Positions 43,315 through 51,703 of a DNA stretch of 64,000 nucleotides are shown here, in pieces. A program made the translations under genes and the position numbers. Position 1 is the stretch's first letter. Every line of letters begins with the position of its first letter. The stretch spans positions 3,376,001 through 3,440,000 of the forward strand of contig NZ_CP086594.1 of the NCBI RefSeq assembly GCF_020866845.1. The letters are read 5' to 3'. Below the pieces are notes generated by a model. The model was not told the DNA's origin, did not search any database, and saw only the letters and a list, made by a program, of their open reading frames with translations. The DNA comes from Sphingomonas radiodurans. Lineage in GTDB: Bacteria; Pseudomonadota; Alphaproteobacteria; Sphingomonadales; Sphingomonadaceae.

Positions 43315-45384
43315 ATGGCAACGTCGCTGCAGCGAAACCACGTGGAGCCCTGGCCGGGCCTGTCCGCCTACCCGCATGTGTTCGCACCCCTCCGCATCGG
43401 CAATGTCGCGCTGAAGAATCGCATCATCATGGGCTCGATGCACACCGGGCTCGAGGATCTGCCCGACGCCGCCGAGCGCCTGACCGCCTATTTCGTCGAG
43501 CGTGTGCGCGGCGGCGTGGGGATGATCATCACCGGCGGGTTCAGCCCGCACGAAACCAGCGGCCGCGGCGCGAAGCTTACCGGTTCCAGCGAACTGCCAT
43601 TGCATCGCACCGTCACCGATGCGGTCCATGCCGCCGATCCCGACGTGAAGATCTGCATGCAGATCCTCCATTCCGGCCCGCTCGCGCATACCAGCGCCTG
43701 CGTCGCGCCGTCCGCGGTCAAATCGCGCATCGGCCGCCACGTGCCCAACGAGCTCGACGAGGCCGGAATCGAGGAACAGATCGAAGCCTTCGTTCGCTGC
43801 GCCGCGCTCGCCGAAGAGGCGGGGTATGACGGCGTCGAGATCATCGGATCGGCCGGCTATCTCATCTCGACCTTCCTCGTCGGCAAGACCAACTTGCGCA
43901 CCGATCGCTGGGGCGGCAGCTGGGAAAACCGCACCCGCTTCCCGCTCGAGATCGTCCGCCGCACCCGCGCCGCGGTCGGCCCGGATTTCCTGCTGATCTT
44001 CCGCATTTCGGCGATGGACATGCTCGAGGGCGGGCTGGCGTGGGAAGAAGTGGTCAGCCTCGCCAAGGCGCTGGAGGCCGCGGGGGTGGACGTCGTCAGC
44101 AACCACTTCTGCTGGCACGAGAGCTTCGTTCCCACCATCGCCACGATGGTTCCGCGCGCTGCCTTCACGCGCGTGACCGGACGGTTGCGCCACGAGCTGT
44201 CGGTGCCGCTCATCACCAGCAATCGCATCAACACGCCCGAGGTGGCCGAAGAGGTGCTAGCGCGCGGCGACGCGGACCTCGTATCGCTTGCCCGCCCGAT
44301 GCTCGCCGACCCCGATTTCGCGGTAAAGGCGCTCGAAGGCCGCGCCGACGAGATCAACACTTGCATCGGCTGCAACCAGGCCTGCCTCGATCATACCTTC
44401 AGCGGCCAGCTCACCTCGTGCCTCGTCAACGCGCGCGCGTGCCGCGAGACCGAACTGAACTACCCCGCCGTGACCACCCCCAAGCGAATCGCCGTGGTCG
44501 GCGCCGGCCCCGCCGGCCTCGCCTTCGCCAACATCACCGCCGGTCGCGGCCACAAGGTGACGCTGTTCGACGCCGCGGACGAAATCGGCGGGCAGATCAA
44601 CCTCGCCAAGCAAGTGCCCGGCAAGGAAGAATTCTACGAAACGCTGCGCTACTTCGGCCGGATGATCGAGAAGGAGGGCATCGACCTCAAGCTTTCGACC
44701 TATGTCGATGCCGAGACGCTAGTCGCCGGCGGCTATGACGAGATCGTCATCGCCACCGGCATTCAGCCGCGCGTTCCCGCGGTCGCCGGCATCGATCACC
44801 CAAAGGCAGTCAGCTACATCGACGTGCTGCGCGGCGAGGCCGCCGTCGGCGAGCGCGTCGCGATCATGGGCGCGGGCGGCATCGGCTTCGACATCGCCGA
44901 ATTCGTCACCCACGCCGGCCCGTCGAGCGCAATCGACGTCGAGGTGTTCGCCAAGGAATGGGGCATCGACTTCGACAATCATCCGCGCGGCGGCGTCACA
45001 GGCGTGACGCCGCACGTCGCTTCCAGCGGCCGCAATGTCACGATGATGCAGCGCAAGGCGACGGGGCTCGGCAAGTCGCTCGGCCGCACCACCGGCTGGA
45101 CGCACCGCATCAAGCTGCAGCGCCGCGATGTCGCGATGCTTTCGGGCGTCGACTATGTCGCGATTGACGATGAAGGCCTGCACCTCACCGTCAACGGCGA
45201 GCCGCAGACGATCCCGGCCGACACGATCATCGTCTGCACCGGCCAGGACAGCGCCACCACGCTCCACGATGAGTTGGTAGCGCGCGGCCATGCCCCCCGC
45301 CTGATCGGCGGCGCCTCCGACGCCTCTGAACTCGACGCCAAGCGCGCGATCAAACAGGCATCGGAACTTGCGGCGGTGATTTAG
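43315..45384 (+). CDS. FMN/FAD NADPH-dependent 2,4-dienoyl-CoA reductase-like oxidoreductase
   Basis: The 689-residue protein has the plan of FadH and related old-yellow-enzyme dehydrogenases: an N-terminal FMN TIM barrel (about 20-370), a 4Fe-4S site with C-x2-C-x3-C-x11-C (CIGCNQACLDHTFSGQLTSC), and a C-terminal FAD/NAD(P)H module (AVVGAGPAGLAFA at ~395). In E. coli FadH removes a double bond of unsaturated fatty acyl-CoAs. The frame is open to 43288, but AGGAG lies just before the ATG at 43315. A role in fatty acid degradation or in reducing other enones is plausible. The cognate substrate cannot be fixed from sequence. Confidence 0.9.
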   Translation: MATSLQRNHVEPWPGLSAYPHVFAPLRIGNVALKNRIIMGSMHTGLEDLPDAAERLTAYFVERVRGGVGMIITGGFSPHETSGRGAKLTGSSELPLHRTVTDAVHAADPDVKICMQILHSGPLAHTSACVAPSAVKSRIGRHVPNELDEAGIEEQIEAFVRCAALAEEAGYDGVEIIGSAGYLISTFLVGKTNLRTDRWGGSWENRTRFPLEIVRRTRAAVGPDFLLIFRISAMDMLEGGLAWEEVVSLAKALEAAGVDVVSNHFCWHESFVPTIATMVPRAAFTRVTGRLRHELSVPLITSNRINTPEVAEEVLARGDADLVSLARPMLADPDFAVKALEGRADEINTCIGCNQACLDHTFSGQLTSCLVNARACRETELNYPAVTTPKRIAVVGAGPAGLAFANITAGRGHKVTLFDAADEIGGQINLAKQVPGKEEFYETLRYFGRMIEKEGIDLKLSTYVDAETLVAGGYDEIVIATGIQPRVPAVAGIDHPKAVSYIDVLRGEAAVGERVAIMGAGGIGFDIAEFVTHAGPSSAIDVEVFAKEWGIDFDNHPRGGVTGVTPHVASSGRNVTMMQRKATGLGKSLGRTTGWTHRIKLQRRDVAMLSGVDYVAIDDEGLHLTVNGEPQTIPADTIIVCTGQDSATTLHDELVARGHAPRLIGGASDASELDAKRAIKQASELAAVI

Positions 45385-45405
45385 GGAGGATTGCCTACAC
45401 CCCAA

Positions 45406-45523
45406 CCGTTCGTGCTGAGGAGGTGCTGAGCCGCAGGCGAAGTGCCGTCTCGAAGCATATGCCCAGCGCATGCCCTTCGAGACGGGACCTCGCTGTCGCT
45501 CGGCACCTCCTCAGGGCGAACGG
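45406..45523. repeat. Long nested palindromic repeat between convergent genes
   Basis: The outer arms 45406-45426 and 45503-45523 are inverted copies with two mismatches (core CTGAGGAGGTGC). Inner arms CGTCTCGAAG (45446-45455) and CTTCGAGACG (45475-45484) form a second hairpin. The CCGTTCGTGCTGAG edge is related to the repeat in the gspJ leader. It occupies the gap between the oxidoreductase and gabD genes and may act as a terminator for both. Confidence 0.85.
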
Positions 45524-45555
45524 AGTCCCTTACACCGAACACGAACGCCGCATCC

Positions 45556-47007
45556 CTAAAGCCCCAAACACAAATACTTGATCTCCAAAAAATCCTCGAT
45601 CCCATACCGCGACCCCTCGCGCCCGAGACCCGACGCCTTCACCCCGCCAAACGGCGCCACTTCGGTCGAGATCAACCCCGTATTCACCCCGACAATCCCC
45701 GCCTCCAGCGCCTCGCCGACGCGCCAGATCCGGCCGATGTCGCGCGCGTAGAAATACGCCGCGAGCCCGAACGGCGTGTCGTTCGCCATCGCGATCACGT
45801 CGGCCTCGTCGTCGAAGCGGATGATCGGCGCGAGCGGCCCGAACGTCTCCTCCTGCGTCACGATCATCGCGCGCGTCACGCTGGTCAGCACCGTCGGCTG
45901 GAAGAAGCGCCCGCCCAGCACGTCGCGCGCGCCACCAAGCACCAGCGTCGCGCCCTTGGCGGTGGCGTCGGCGATATGCGCCTCCACCTTGCGCACCGCT
46001 GCCTCGTCGATCACCGGTCCGATGTCCGTCCCGTCAGCATCGCCCGCGCCGATCCGGAGCTTGGCGACCGCAGCGGTGAACTTCGCCACGAACGCGTCAT
46101 GCACTCCAGCCTGCACGTATATCCGGTTGGCGCACACGCAGGTCTGCCCCGCGTTGCGGAACTTGGACTGGATCGCGCCCGCCACCGCCGCATCGAGATC
46201 GGCGTCGTCGAACACGATGAAGGGCGCGTTGCCGCCCAGCTCAAGGCTCAGCTTTTTGATCGTCGGCGCGCACTGCGCGAACAGCTTGGCGCCAACCTCG
46301 GTCGATCCGGTGAAGCTCAGCTTGCGCACCACCGGGCTTTGCGTCAGCGCCGCACCAATCTCGGTCGAGCTGCCGGTGACGATGTTGAGCAGCCCGTCGG
46401 GAAGCCCCGCTTCCTGCGCCAGCACGCCCAGCGCCAGCGCGGTGAACGGTGTCTGCGTGGCAGGCTTCACCACCACGCCGCAGCCTGCCGCCAGCGCCGG
46501 CGCGATCTTGCGCGTGATCATCGCCGCCGGGAAATTCCACGGCGTGATCGCCGCGACGACGCCGATCGGCTGCTTCAGCACGATGATACGCTTGTCGCCG
46601 GCATGGCTCGGGATCACGTCGCCATAGACGCGCTTGGCCTCTTCACCGAACCATTCGATGAAGCTCGCCGCATAAGCGATTTCGCCGCGCGCCTCGGCCA
46701 GCGGCTTGCCCTGCTCCTGCGTCAGCAGCGCCGCCAGCGGTTCCTGATGCGCCACGATCAGGTCGAAATAGCGCCGCAGCACCACCGCGCGCTCTTTCGC
46801 CGTCCGCGCCGCCCACGGCCCCATCGCGCGCTGCGCCGCCGCGATCGCGCACTCGGTGTCGACCCGCCCTAACCGCGGCACCCGCCCGATCACCGCGCCG
46901 GTCGCCGGATCGTCGACGTCGATCCACGCGTCGCCCGTCACCCATTCGCCGTCGATCAGGCAGGCTTCGCGTTTCAGCGCGGCGGCGTCGAGGATCGGAA
47001 TGGTCAT
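45556..47007 (-). CDS. gabD: NAD(P)-dependent succinate-semialdehyde dehydrogenase
   Basis: An aldehyde dehydrogenase that oxidises succinate semialdehyde to succinate at the end of GABA and related breakdown. The 483-residue protein has PWNFPAAMITRKIAPALAAGC, FTGSTEVG, catalytic-base Glu in LELGGNAP and catalytic Cys in NAGQTCVCANR; GGVKASGLGREGS near the end is typical of GabD rather than other ALDH types. The ATG at 47007 (MTIPILDAA) is preceded by GGAG and is preferred to the Met eleven codons upstream. It is divergent from the KaiC-like operon with about 70 bases between them. Confidence 0.9.
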   Translation of the reverse strand: MTIPILDAAALKREACLIDGEWVTGDAWIDVDDPATGAVIGRVPRLGRVDTECAIAAAQRAMGPWAARTAKERAVVLRRYFDLIVAHQEPLAALLTQEQGKPLAEARGEIAYAASFIEWFGEEAKRVYGDVIPSHAGDKRIIVLKQPIGVVAAITPWNFPAAMITRKIAPALAAGCGVVVKPATQTPFTALALGVLAQEAGLPDGLLNIVTGSSTEIGAALTQSPVVRKLSFTGSTEVGAKLFAQCAPTIKKLSLELGGNAPFIVFDDADLDAAVAGAIQSKFRNAGQTCVCANRIYVQAGVHDAFVAKFTAAVAKLRIGAGDADGTDIGPVIDEAAVRKVEAHIADATAKGATLVLGGARDVLGGRFFQPTVLTSVTRAMIVTQEETFGPLAPIIRFDDEADVIAMANDTPFGLAAYFYARDIGRIWRVGEALEAGIVGVNTGLISTEVAPFGGVKASGLGREGSRYGIEDFLEIKYLCLGL

Positions 47008-47079
47008 GATGGGGGGCTCCGTCGGTGGCGGCATCGGCAACGTGGTTGAACACTTTGCCGAAAAGATCGAAGAGAGGTC

Positions 47080-47502
47080 ATGTCGCTCGAAAGGAATCCA
47101 CCTTTAGCAATACGAGCGCTGGCGCAACGCTTGCTGACCCTGGAGGGGCGGCCTGACGGCGCGACAGACGATCCGGCCGTTGAGACGGCGCGGGTGTTCG
47201 ATCGTCTGCGTATTGCGCTCGCCCGGTTCGCCGGACCGGACGGGTTCGCCTCGCTGGTGCGACGGGCGCTCGCACTGGCGCGTGCCGAACATCCTTCGCT
47301 GCGACAGGTCTCGATGGCGGCGGATGGTTCGTTCGAAGGGCTGGAGCAGGGATCGGACGATGCGGTGCTCGCAGTAATCGCGCAGTTTCTGGGGCTTCTC
47401 GTCACCTTTGTCGGCGAGCCCCTCACGCTGCGGCTTGTTCGCGACGCATGGCCCGAAGCGTCGGTGGTAGATGACATCAGAGATACAAGGCCAATCGCAT
47501 GA
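47080..47502 (+). CDS. Uncharacterised helical protein, first gene of a KaiC-like operon
   Basis: A 140-residue soluble protein with no family I recognise. It looks mostly alpha-helical with no signal peptide. It has an Arg-rich N-terminal half (ALAQRLLTLEG, RVFDRLRIALARF) and a hydrophobic C-terminal helix in AVIAQFLGLLVTFVGEPLTLRLV. KaiB is a ~100-residue thioredoxin-like fold and this sequence does not look like it, nor like KaiA. Its stop overlaps the start of the KaiC homologue (ATGA), so the two are co-translated and perhaps partners. An AGAGAGG ribosome site lies 4 bases before the ATG. Confidence 0.75.
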   Translation: MSLERNPPLAIRALAQRLLTLEGRPDGATDDPAVETARVFDRLRIALARFAGPDGFASLVRRALALARAEHPSLRQVSMAADGSFEGLEQGSDDAVLAVIAQFLGLLVTFVGEPLTLRLVRDAWPEASVVDDIRDTRPIA

Positions 47503-49070
47503 ACACTGACAGGGCAGAGCAGGAGCGGGACCGGGTGCTGATCAGGCGCTTGCCCACCGGTGTCCCCGGCCTCGACGAAATCTTCGCCGGCGGGCTGCCG
47601 GAATATTCGTTCAACATCATCGCCGGCAACCCCGGCGGCGGCAAGACGACGCTGGCGCATCAGATCATGTTCGCCAACGCGACGGAAGAGCGCCCGGCGC
47701 TCTACTTCACCGTGCTTGGCGAGCCGGCCATCAAGATGCTGCGCTACCAGCAGCAGTTTTCCTTCTTCGACATGGCGAAGGTCAATGGCGCCATTCGCTT
47801 CATCAATCTCAGCCACGTCGTGATGGCGAAAGATCTCGGCGCGGTGCTCGATGCCATCGTCAAGGAGGTCGAGGAATCGAATGCCGGCATGGTCTTCGTC
47901 GATTCCTTTCGCACGATGCTGCGCGGCGGCCAGACCGACGCCAGCGGAATGGGCCTGCCGGATTTCATCCAACGCCTGGCGCTTTACCTCACCAGCTGGC
48001 AGGTCACGTCGTTCCTGATCGGCGAATATTCGGAGGCCGAGTTCCGCGACAATCCGGTCTTCACCGTCGCCGACGGCTTGCTGTGGCTCAATCAAAGCGT
48101 CGAGCGCAATTCGATCGTGCGCAAGATGCAGGTCATCAAGATGCGCGGCCAGAACACCGTTCCTGGCATGCACACCTTCCGCATCACCGACGATGGGGTT
48201 CAGACCTTCCCGCGCACCTTCGGCCTGACCGTCGAGTCGAGTAACGTCAAAGGCGAGCGGCGCCTGTCGACCGGCGTGCCCGGATTCGATGCGCTGTTGA
48301 ACGGCGGTATTCCCGAGGGCGATAGTATGCTGCTCGCGGGCCCGTCCGGATCGGGCAAGTCGGTGCTGGCATCGCAATTTGCGGCCGAAGGCCTCCGTCA
48401 GGGTGAGCCGGCCGTTATCGTCATCTTCGAGGAGCTGCCGAAGGATTATATCCGGCGCGCGGGCAAGCTCGGCATCGATTTCGTGGCACCGCAGGATGCG
48501 GGTACGCTCAAGATCATCTACATCCGCCCGCTCGACCTTTCCGTCGACGAGACGGTCCACGAAGTGATCGCGGCGGTGAAGGAAATCGGCGCAAAACGCG
48601 TCGTGATCGATTCGCTGGTCGGCTTCGAAATGGCGCTCGCCCCCGATTTTCGCCACGAATTCCGCGAGTCGCTCTATCGGATGATCGGCGCACTCACCCG
48701 CACCGGGGCAACCGTCGTGAGCACCGTCGAGGTGGAAGAGACGTCCACCTCGATGGGCCTCAGCAACTACGCCATTTCATTCCTCACGGACGATATCGTT
48801 CGACTACGCTACGTCTCGATCGACGGGCAGTTACGCAAGATGATCATCGTGGTGAAGATGCGTGGCGGACCGCACAGCATTGATATGCACGAATATACGA
48901 TCACCGACCGTGGCGTCGTGATCGGCGAGCCGCTCCGCGGTTATCGCGGCCTCATCAGCGGCATTCCCGAACCGCTGCCGTGGACGGCAAACGAACAGCA
49001 AGATCAGGATTTGGCGAGTCGCGCGCCCGACGATCCCGACGAACCGCATCTTCCAGGGAAAGCGAAATGA
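47499..49070 (+). CDS. KaiC-like ATPase with two RecA domains
   Basis: A 523-residue circadian-clock-type KaiC homologue with two RecA folds in tandem. Domain one has the P-loop GNPGGGKT (43-50) and domain two GPSGSGKS (281-288). KaiC carries a Glu-Glu pair after each first strand; domain two keeps it (FEE, 311-312), but domain one has VLGE (one Glu, residue 75). In cyanobacterial KaiC the autophosphorylated Ser-Thr pair is preceded by HI; the equivalent here reads AISF (425-428), so the Ser is kept and the Thr is Phe. The KMRG segment (453-456) and the ISG-P tail agree. It overlaps both neighbours. A clock function is not implied: kaiA and kaiB are absent. Confidence 0.9.
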   Translation: MNTDRAEQERDRVLIRRLPTGVPGLDEIFAGGLPEYSFNIIAGNPGGGKTTLAHQIMFANATEERPALYFTVLGEPAIKMLRYQQQFSFFDMAKVNGAIRFINLSHVVMAKDLGAVLDAIVKEVEESNAGMVFVDSFRTMLRGGQTDASGMGLPDFIQRLALYLTSWQVTSFLIGEYSEAEFRDNPVFTVADGLLWLNQSVERNSIVRKMQVIKMRGQNTVPGMHTFRITDDGVQTFPRTFGLTVESSNVKGERRLSTGVPGFDALLNGGIPEGDSMLLAGPSGSGKSVLASQFAAEGLRQGEPAVIVIFEELPKDYIRRAGKLGIDFVAPQDAGTLKIIYIRPLDLSVDETVHEVIAAVKEIGAKRVVIDSLVGFEMALAPDFRHEFRESLYRMIGALTRTGATVVSTVEVEETSTSMGLSNYAISFLTDDIVRLRYVSIDGQLRKMIIVVKMRGGPHSIDMHEYTITDRGVVIGEPLRGYRGLISGIPEPLPWTANEQQDQDLASRAPDDPDEPHLPGKAK

Positions 49071-49816
49071 CCGATCCCGCGCAGGACGCCGAGCACGATC
49101 AGCTCCTGCGCGATATGAACGATGCCCTGCTCGCGTCGTCGGTGCGTCAGCAGGAACTCGCCGAAAAGGCGCAGCTCGCCGAGGCAAAGATGGAGGTGAT
49201 GGTAGCCGAGCTCCAGCACCGCACCCGCAATCTGATCGCCGTGGTCAGCGCGATCGCTAACCGGACAATGGCGCGCACTGGCCCGACCGAAGAATTCCGC
49301 ACCCAATTCAACGCGCGGCTGGCGGCGCTCGCGCGGGTCCAGGGCCTGCTGTCCCGCACCGACATCGAGCCGATCACGATCGGCGCGCTGGTCCGCATGG
49401 AGCTGGACGCGCTAGGCGCCGACGCCTCCGACAGCAGAGTAACGCTCGATGGCCCCGATGTCGTGCTGCGAGACACCATCGTGCAGACGATGGCGCTCGC
49501 GATCCACGAGCTCGCAACCAACGCCCGCAAACACGGCGCGCTCGCGGCAGACGACCGGACGCTGACGGTAACGTGGTCGGTGCAGCAGGAAAACGACGCT
49601 GCCCCGCATCTAATTCTTGAGTGGGTGGAGGCGGGTGTCGGCCGCGCGCCGGGCGGTGAGGAAGACGCGCGTAAGGGCTATGGCCGTGAATTGATCGAGC
49701 GCGCGCTTCCCTATGCGCTCAACGCCAAGACGAGCTTCGATCTCAACGACGATGGCGTGCGGTGTACGATCGACCTCCCGCTCGTCGATCGCAATCGCAA
49801 ACGAGACCTTGGGTGA
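49067..49816 (+). CDS. HWE-family sensor histidine kinase, no membrane domain
   Basis: A 249-residue cytosolic kinase. The phosphoacceptor His51 is in ELQHRTRNLIAVVSA, the HWE/HisKA_2 type sequence. The ATPase domain has AIHELATNARKHGAL (N-box) and the W-x-E pair in LEWVEAG that names the family. A coiled-coil-like segment (about 10-45) lies ahead of it, and no PAS, GAF or membrane domain is present, so the signal must come from a partner, perhaps the KaiC-like protein. The ATG at 49067 overlaps the stop of the upstream gene. Confidence 0.92.
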   Translation: MTDPAQDAEHDQLLRDMNDALLASSVRQQELAEKAQLAEAKMEVMVAELQHRTRNLIAVVSAIANRTMARTGPTEEFRTQFNARLAALARVQGLLSRTDIEPITIGALVRMELDALGADASDSRVTLDGPDVVLRDTIVQTMALAIHELATNARKHGALAADDRTLTVTWSVQQENDAAPHLILEWVEAGVGRAPGGEEDARKGYGRELIERALPYALNAKTSFDLNDDGVRCTIDLPLVDRNRKRDLG

Positions 49817-50181
49817 CGATCGAGAGCCAGGCGATGCTCGCTGGACGCACCGTGCTCGTGATCGAAGACGATTATTTCATCGCCGAGGACATGGCCTGCC
49901 AACTCGCTGCGAACGGCGCCGAGATCATCGGTCCGGCAGCGAGCGTGGATGCCGCAATGGCGCTGATCGAACAGACCGAGCGCATCGACGGCGCGGTCAT
50001 GGACATCAATTTGCAAGGCCTGATGGCGTGGCCCATTGCCGACGCGCTGCTCAAGCGTGGCGTGCATTTCGTGTTCGCCACAGGCTACGATAGCGCTTCG
50101 ATCCCGGCGCGCTACGCCGAGATCATCCGCTGCGAAAAGCCTGCCGATCCGAACAGCACCGCCAAGGCTTTGTTCGGCTAA
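49813..50181 (+). CDS. Stand-alone receiver-domain response regulator
   Basis: A 122-residue single receiver domain. Acidic residues at 18-20 (VIEDD), phosphoacceptor Asp64 (AVMDINLQG), Thr90 (FATGYD) and Lys109 (CEKPAD) form the complete active site. There is no output domain, so it must act through protein contact or as a phosphate relay, as do the DivK type and the receivers paired with HWE kinases. The GTG at 49813 overlaps the kinase stop. The ATG at 49762 lies within the kinase gene and is less likely. Confidence 0.9.
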   Translation: MTIESQAMLAGRTVLVIEDDYFIAEDMACQLAANGAEIIGPAASVDAAMALIEQTERIDGAVMDINLQGLMAWPIADALLKRGVHFVFATGYDSASIPARYAEIIRCEKPADPNSTAKALFG

Positions 50182-50188
50182 CGGGCGG

Positions 50189-50722
50189 TTAGGGCACTCG
50201 ACCGACCCGCTGCGCTTCGGCCTCGACGCGCTTGATCCAGGCACTTTTGCACTCGGTATAGGCACCGCTATCATACGGATGTAGCGCGGCGCACCGCGCC
50301 TTCTCGCGCTCGTACTGCAAGGCGAGATCAGGGCTGCGACGCAGGTAATCGCGAAAGGCGAGATGCCGCGCGATCGCCGGGTCGCCGTGCGCGTAGCAAT
50401 GAAGCTGGACGCGGCGCTCGCCGGTTTCCGGATCGCTCAGGGTGAAATAGCGCCGACCCACGAGGCCATATTCACCGCGGCAAGCATACCCCAGCGCGGC
50501 CACGCTAATCTGTGTGCCATCGAGCATCGCGAGGCTCCGCGTAACGCCGAGCAGGTCAAGCACCGGCTTGGCCGCGATGCCGGGGATCGAGGTCGAGCCG
50601 ATATGATGAATGTCCAGGAAAGCCGAACCCGCGGCCCGGCAAAGGCGACCGATCTCATCCTCCGCCAACGCCGCCCAGCATGGATCGTGCGGCACAAGCC
50701 TGACGGGGCGCGGGTCCGACAC
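50189..50722 (-). CDS. GrpB family protein
   Basis: A 177-residue member of the GrpB/UPF0157 family, nucleotidyltransferase-fold proteins of unknown cellular role. Landmarks are [35 protein letters not shown] and the [22 protein letters not shown] helix. Acidic residues for metal binding are present (Asp in KPVLDLL). It is convergent with the KaiC-like operon with seven bases between the ends, which confines the operon to four genes. No context suggests a role. Confidence 0.88.
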   Translation of the reverse strand: MSDPRPVRLVPHDPCWAALAEDEIGRLCRAAGSAFLDIHHIGSTSIPGIAAKPVLDLLGVTRSLAMLDGTQISVAALGYACRGEYGLVGRRYFTLSDPETGERRVQLHCYAHGDPAIARHLAFRDYLRRSPDLALQYEREKARCAALHPYDSGAYTECKSAWIKRVEAEAQRVGRVP

Positions 50723-50851
50723 GGTGAATTCCTGTCTCGGGCGCCAGTATTACGCGTCGCGCCTCCGGCGAGAGACTACCGAAGGCTTCGCGAACCGTCA
50801 CGGCACACCGACGACTAGCCACTCGCACCCACCTCGATTACCCCCGGCCGC

Positions 50852-51703
50852 ATGACGAGCGCCCCCCTGATCCGCACCGCCCTCGGGTTCGCAACTGCGG
50901 TGGCGACGCTCGCCGCCAGACCCGCCGCTGCGCAGAAAGATCCCCCCGCCTGGACTCGTCCGATCGCGCCATTCCCGATCATCGGCCCGATCGATTACGT
51001 CGGCACCGACGGGCTCGCAGCGTATCTGATCCGCACACCGGCTGGCGCGATCCTGATCGACGCACCGATGGAGGAGAATGCAGCGCTCGTCGAACGCGCG
51101 ATCGTCGCGCGCGGGGTTAAGCTGTCTGACGTCAAATTTATCCTCCTCAGCCATGCACATTTCGACCACGCCGGCGGCCTCGCCGCTCTGAAGCGCGCTA
51201 CCGGCGCCAAGCTAGTGGTCGGCGTCGGCGATGCCGCCGCGGTGAACACTGGCGTGCCGCCCGGCGAGACGAGCTACGGCGTCATCCGCTTCCCCGCCGC
51301 CAAGGTCGATCGCGCAATTCCCGACGGTGGCCGGGTGACGCTCGGCGGCATCACGCTTACCGCGGTCGCGACACCCGGTCATACGCCCGGCTGCACCAGT
51401 TGGTCGATGACTCTCCCGCACGAGGGCCGCCAATTCGACGTGCTGTTCGCATGCAGCGTCAGCGTCGCGGGCAACAAGCTCGTCGGCAACAAACGCTATC
51501 CACGGATCGTCGCCGATTTCCGCCGCAGCTTCGATCGGCTCGGCGCGCTGCAGCCCGACGTAGTCCTGCCGTTCCACCCCGAATCGGTCGACCTGATGGG
51601 TCGCGTCCGCCGCAACGCGCTGATCGACAAGGCCGTCCTGCCAAAGCTGGTCGCCGACGCCCGCACCGCCTTCGACGCCGATCTCGCCAAGCAGCGCAAA
51701 TGA
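50852..51703 (+). CDS. Subclass B3 metallo-beta-lactamase
   Basis: An exported zinc hydrolase of 283 residues with a signal peptide ending AAAQ near 28. Zinc ligands are His-x-His-x-Asp-His in SHAHFDHAGG, His in GHTPGCTSW, and His in LPFHPES. These match the B3 positions 116, 118, 120, 121, 196 and 263. The linker CSVSVAGNKLVGNKRYPRI is also typical of B3 enzymes. Members of this subclass hydrolyse beta-lactams including carbapenems, but sphingomonad homologues vary and activity is not established here. No regulator gene (ampR-like) is adjacent. It is followed with overlap by the GNAT gene. Confidence 0.88.
   Translation: MTSAPLIRTALGFATAVATLAARPAAAQKDPPAWTRPIAPFPIIGPIDYVGTDGLAAYLIRTPAGAILIDAPMEENAALVERAIVARGVKLSDVKFILLSHAHFDHAGGLAALKRATGAKLVVGVGDAAAVNTGVPPGETSYGVIRFPAAKVDRAIPDGGRVTLGGITLTAVATPGHTPGCTSWSMTLPHEGRQFDVLFACSVSVAGNKLVGNKRYPRIVADFRRSFDRLGALQPDVVLPFHPESVDLMGRVRRNALIDKAVLPKLVADARTAFDADLAKQRK

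Noticed and set aside
42204..43829. A 541-codon plus-strand frame antisense to the DUF5690 gene
   Set aside because: Highly charged Arg/His/Gln translation without domain; the DUF5690 frame on the minus strand has clear membrane helices and family motifs.
45442..46872. A 476-codon plus-strand frame antisense to gabD
   Set aside because: It starts in the palindromic repeat and mirrors the aldehyde dehydrogenase.
47080..47502. KaiB candidate upstream of the KaiC homologue
   Set aside because: Too long and lacking the thioredoxin-like strand pattern of KaiB; it looks all-helical.
49067..50181. PhyR-NepR-EcfG general stress cassette
   Set aside because: The receiver has no sigma-like output domain and no nepR or ecfG gene is adjacent.
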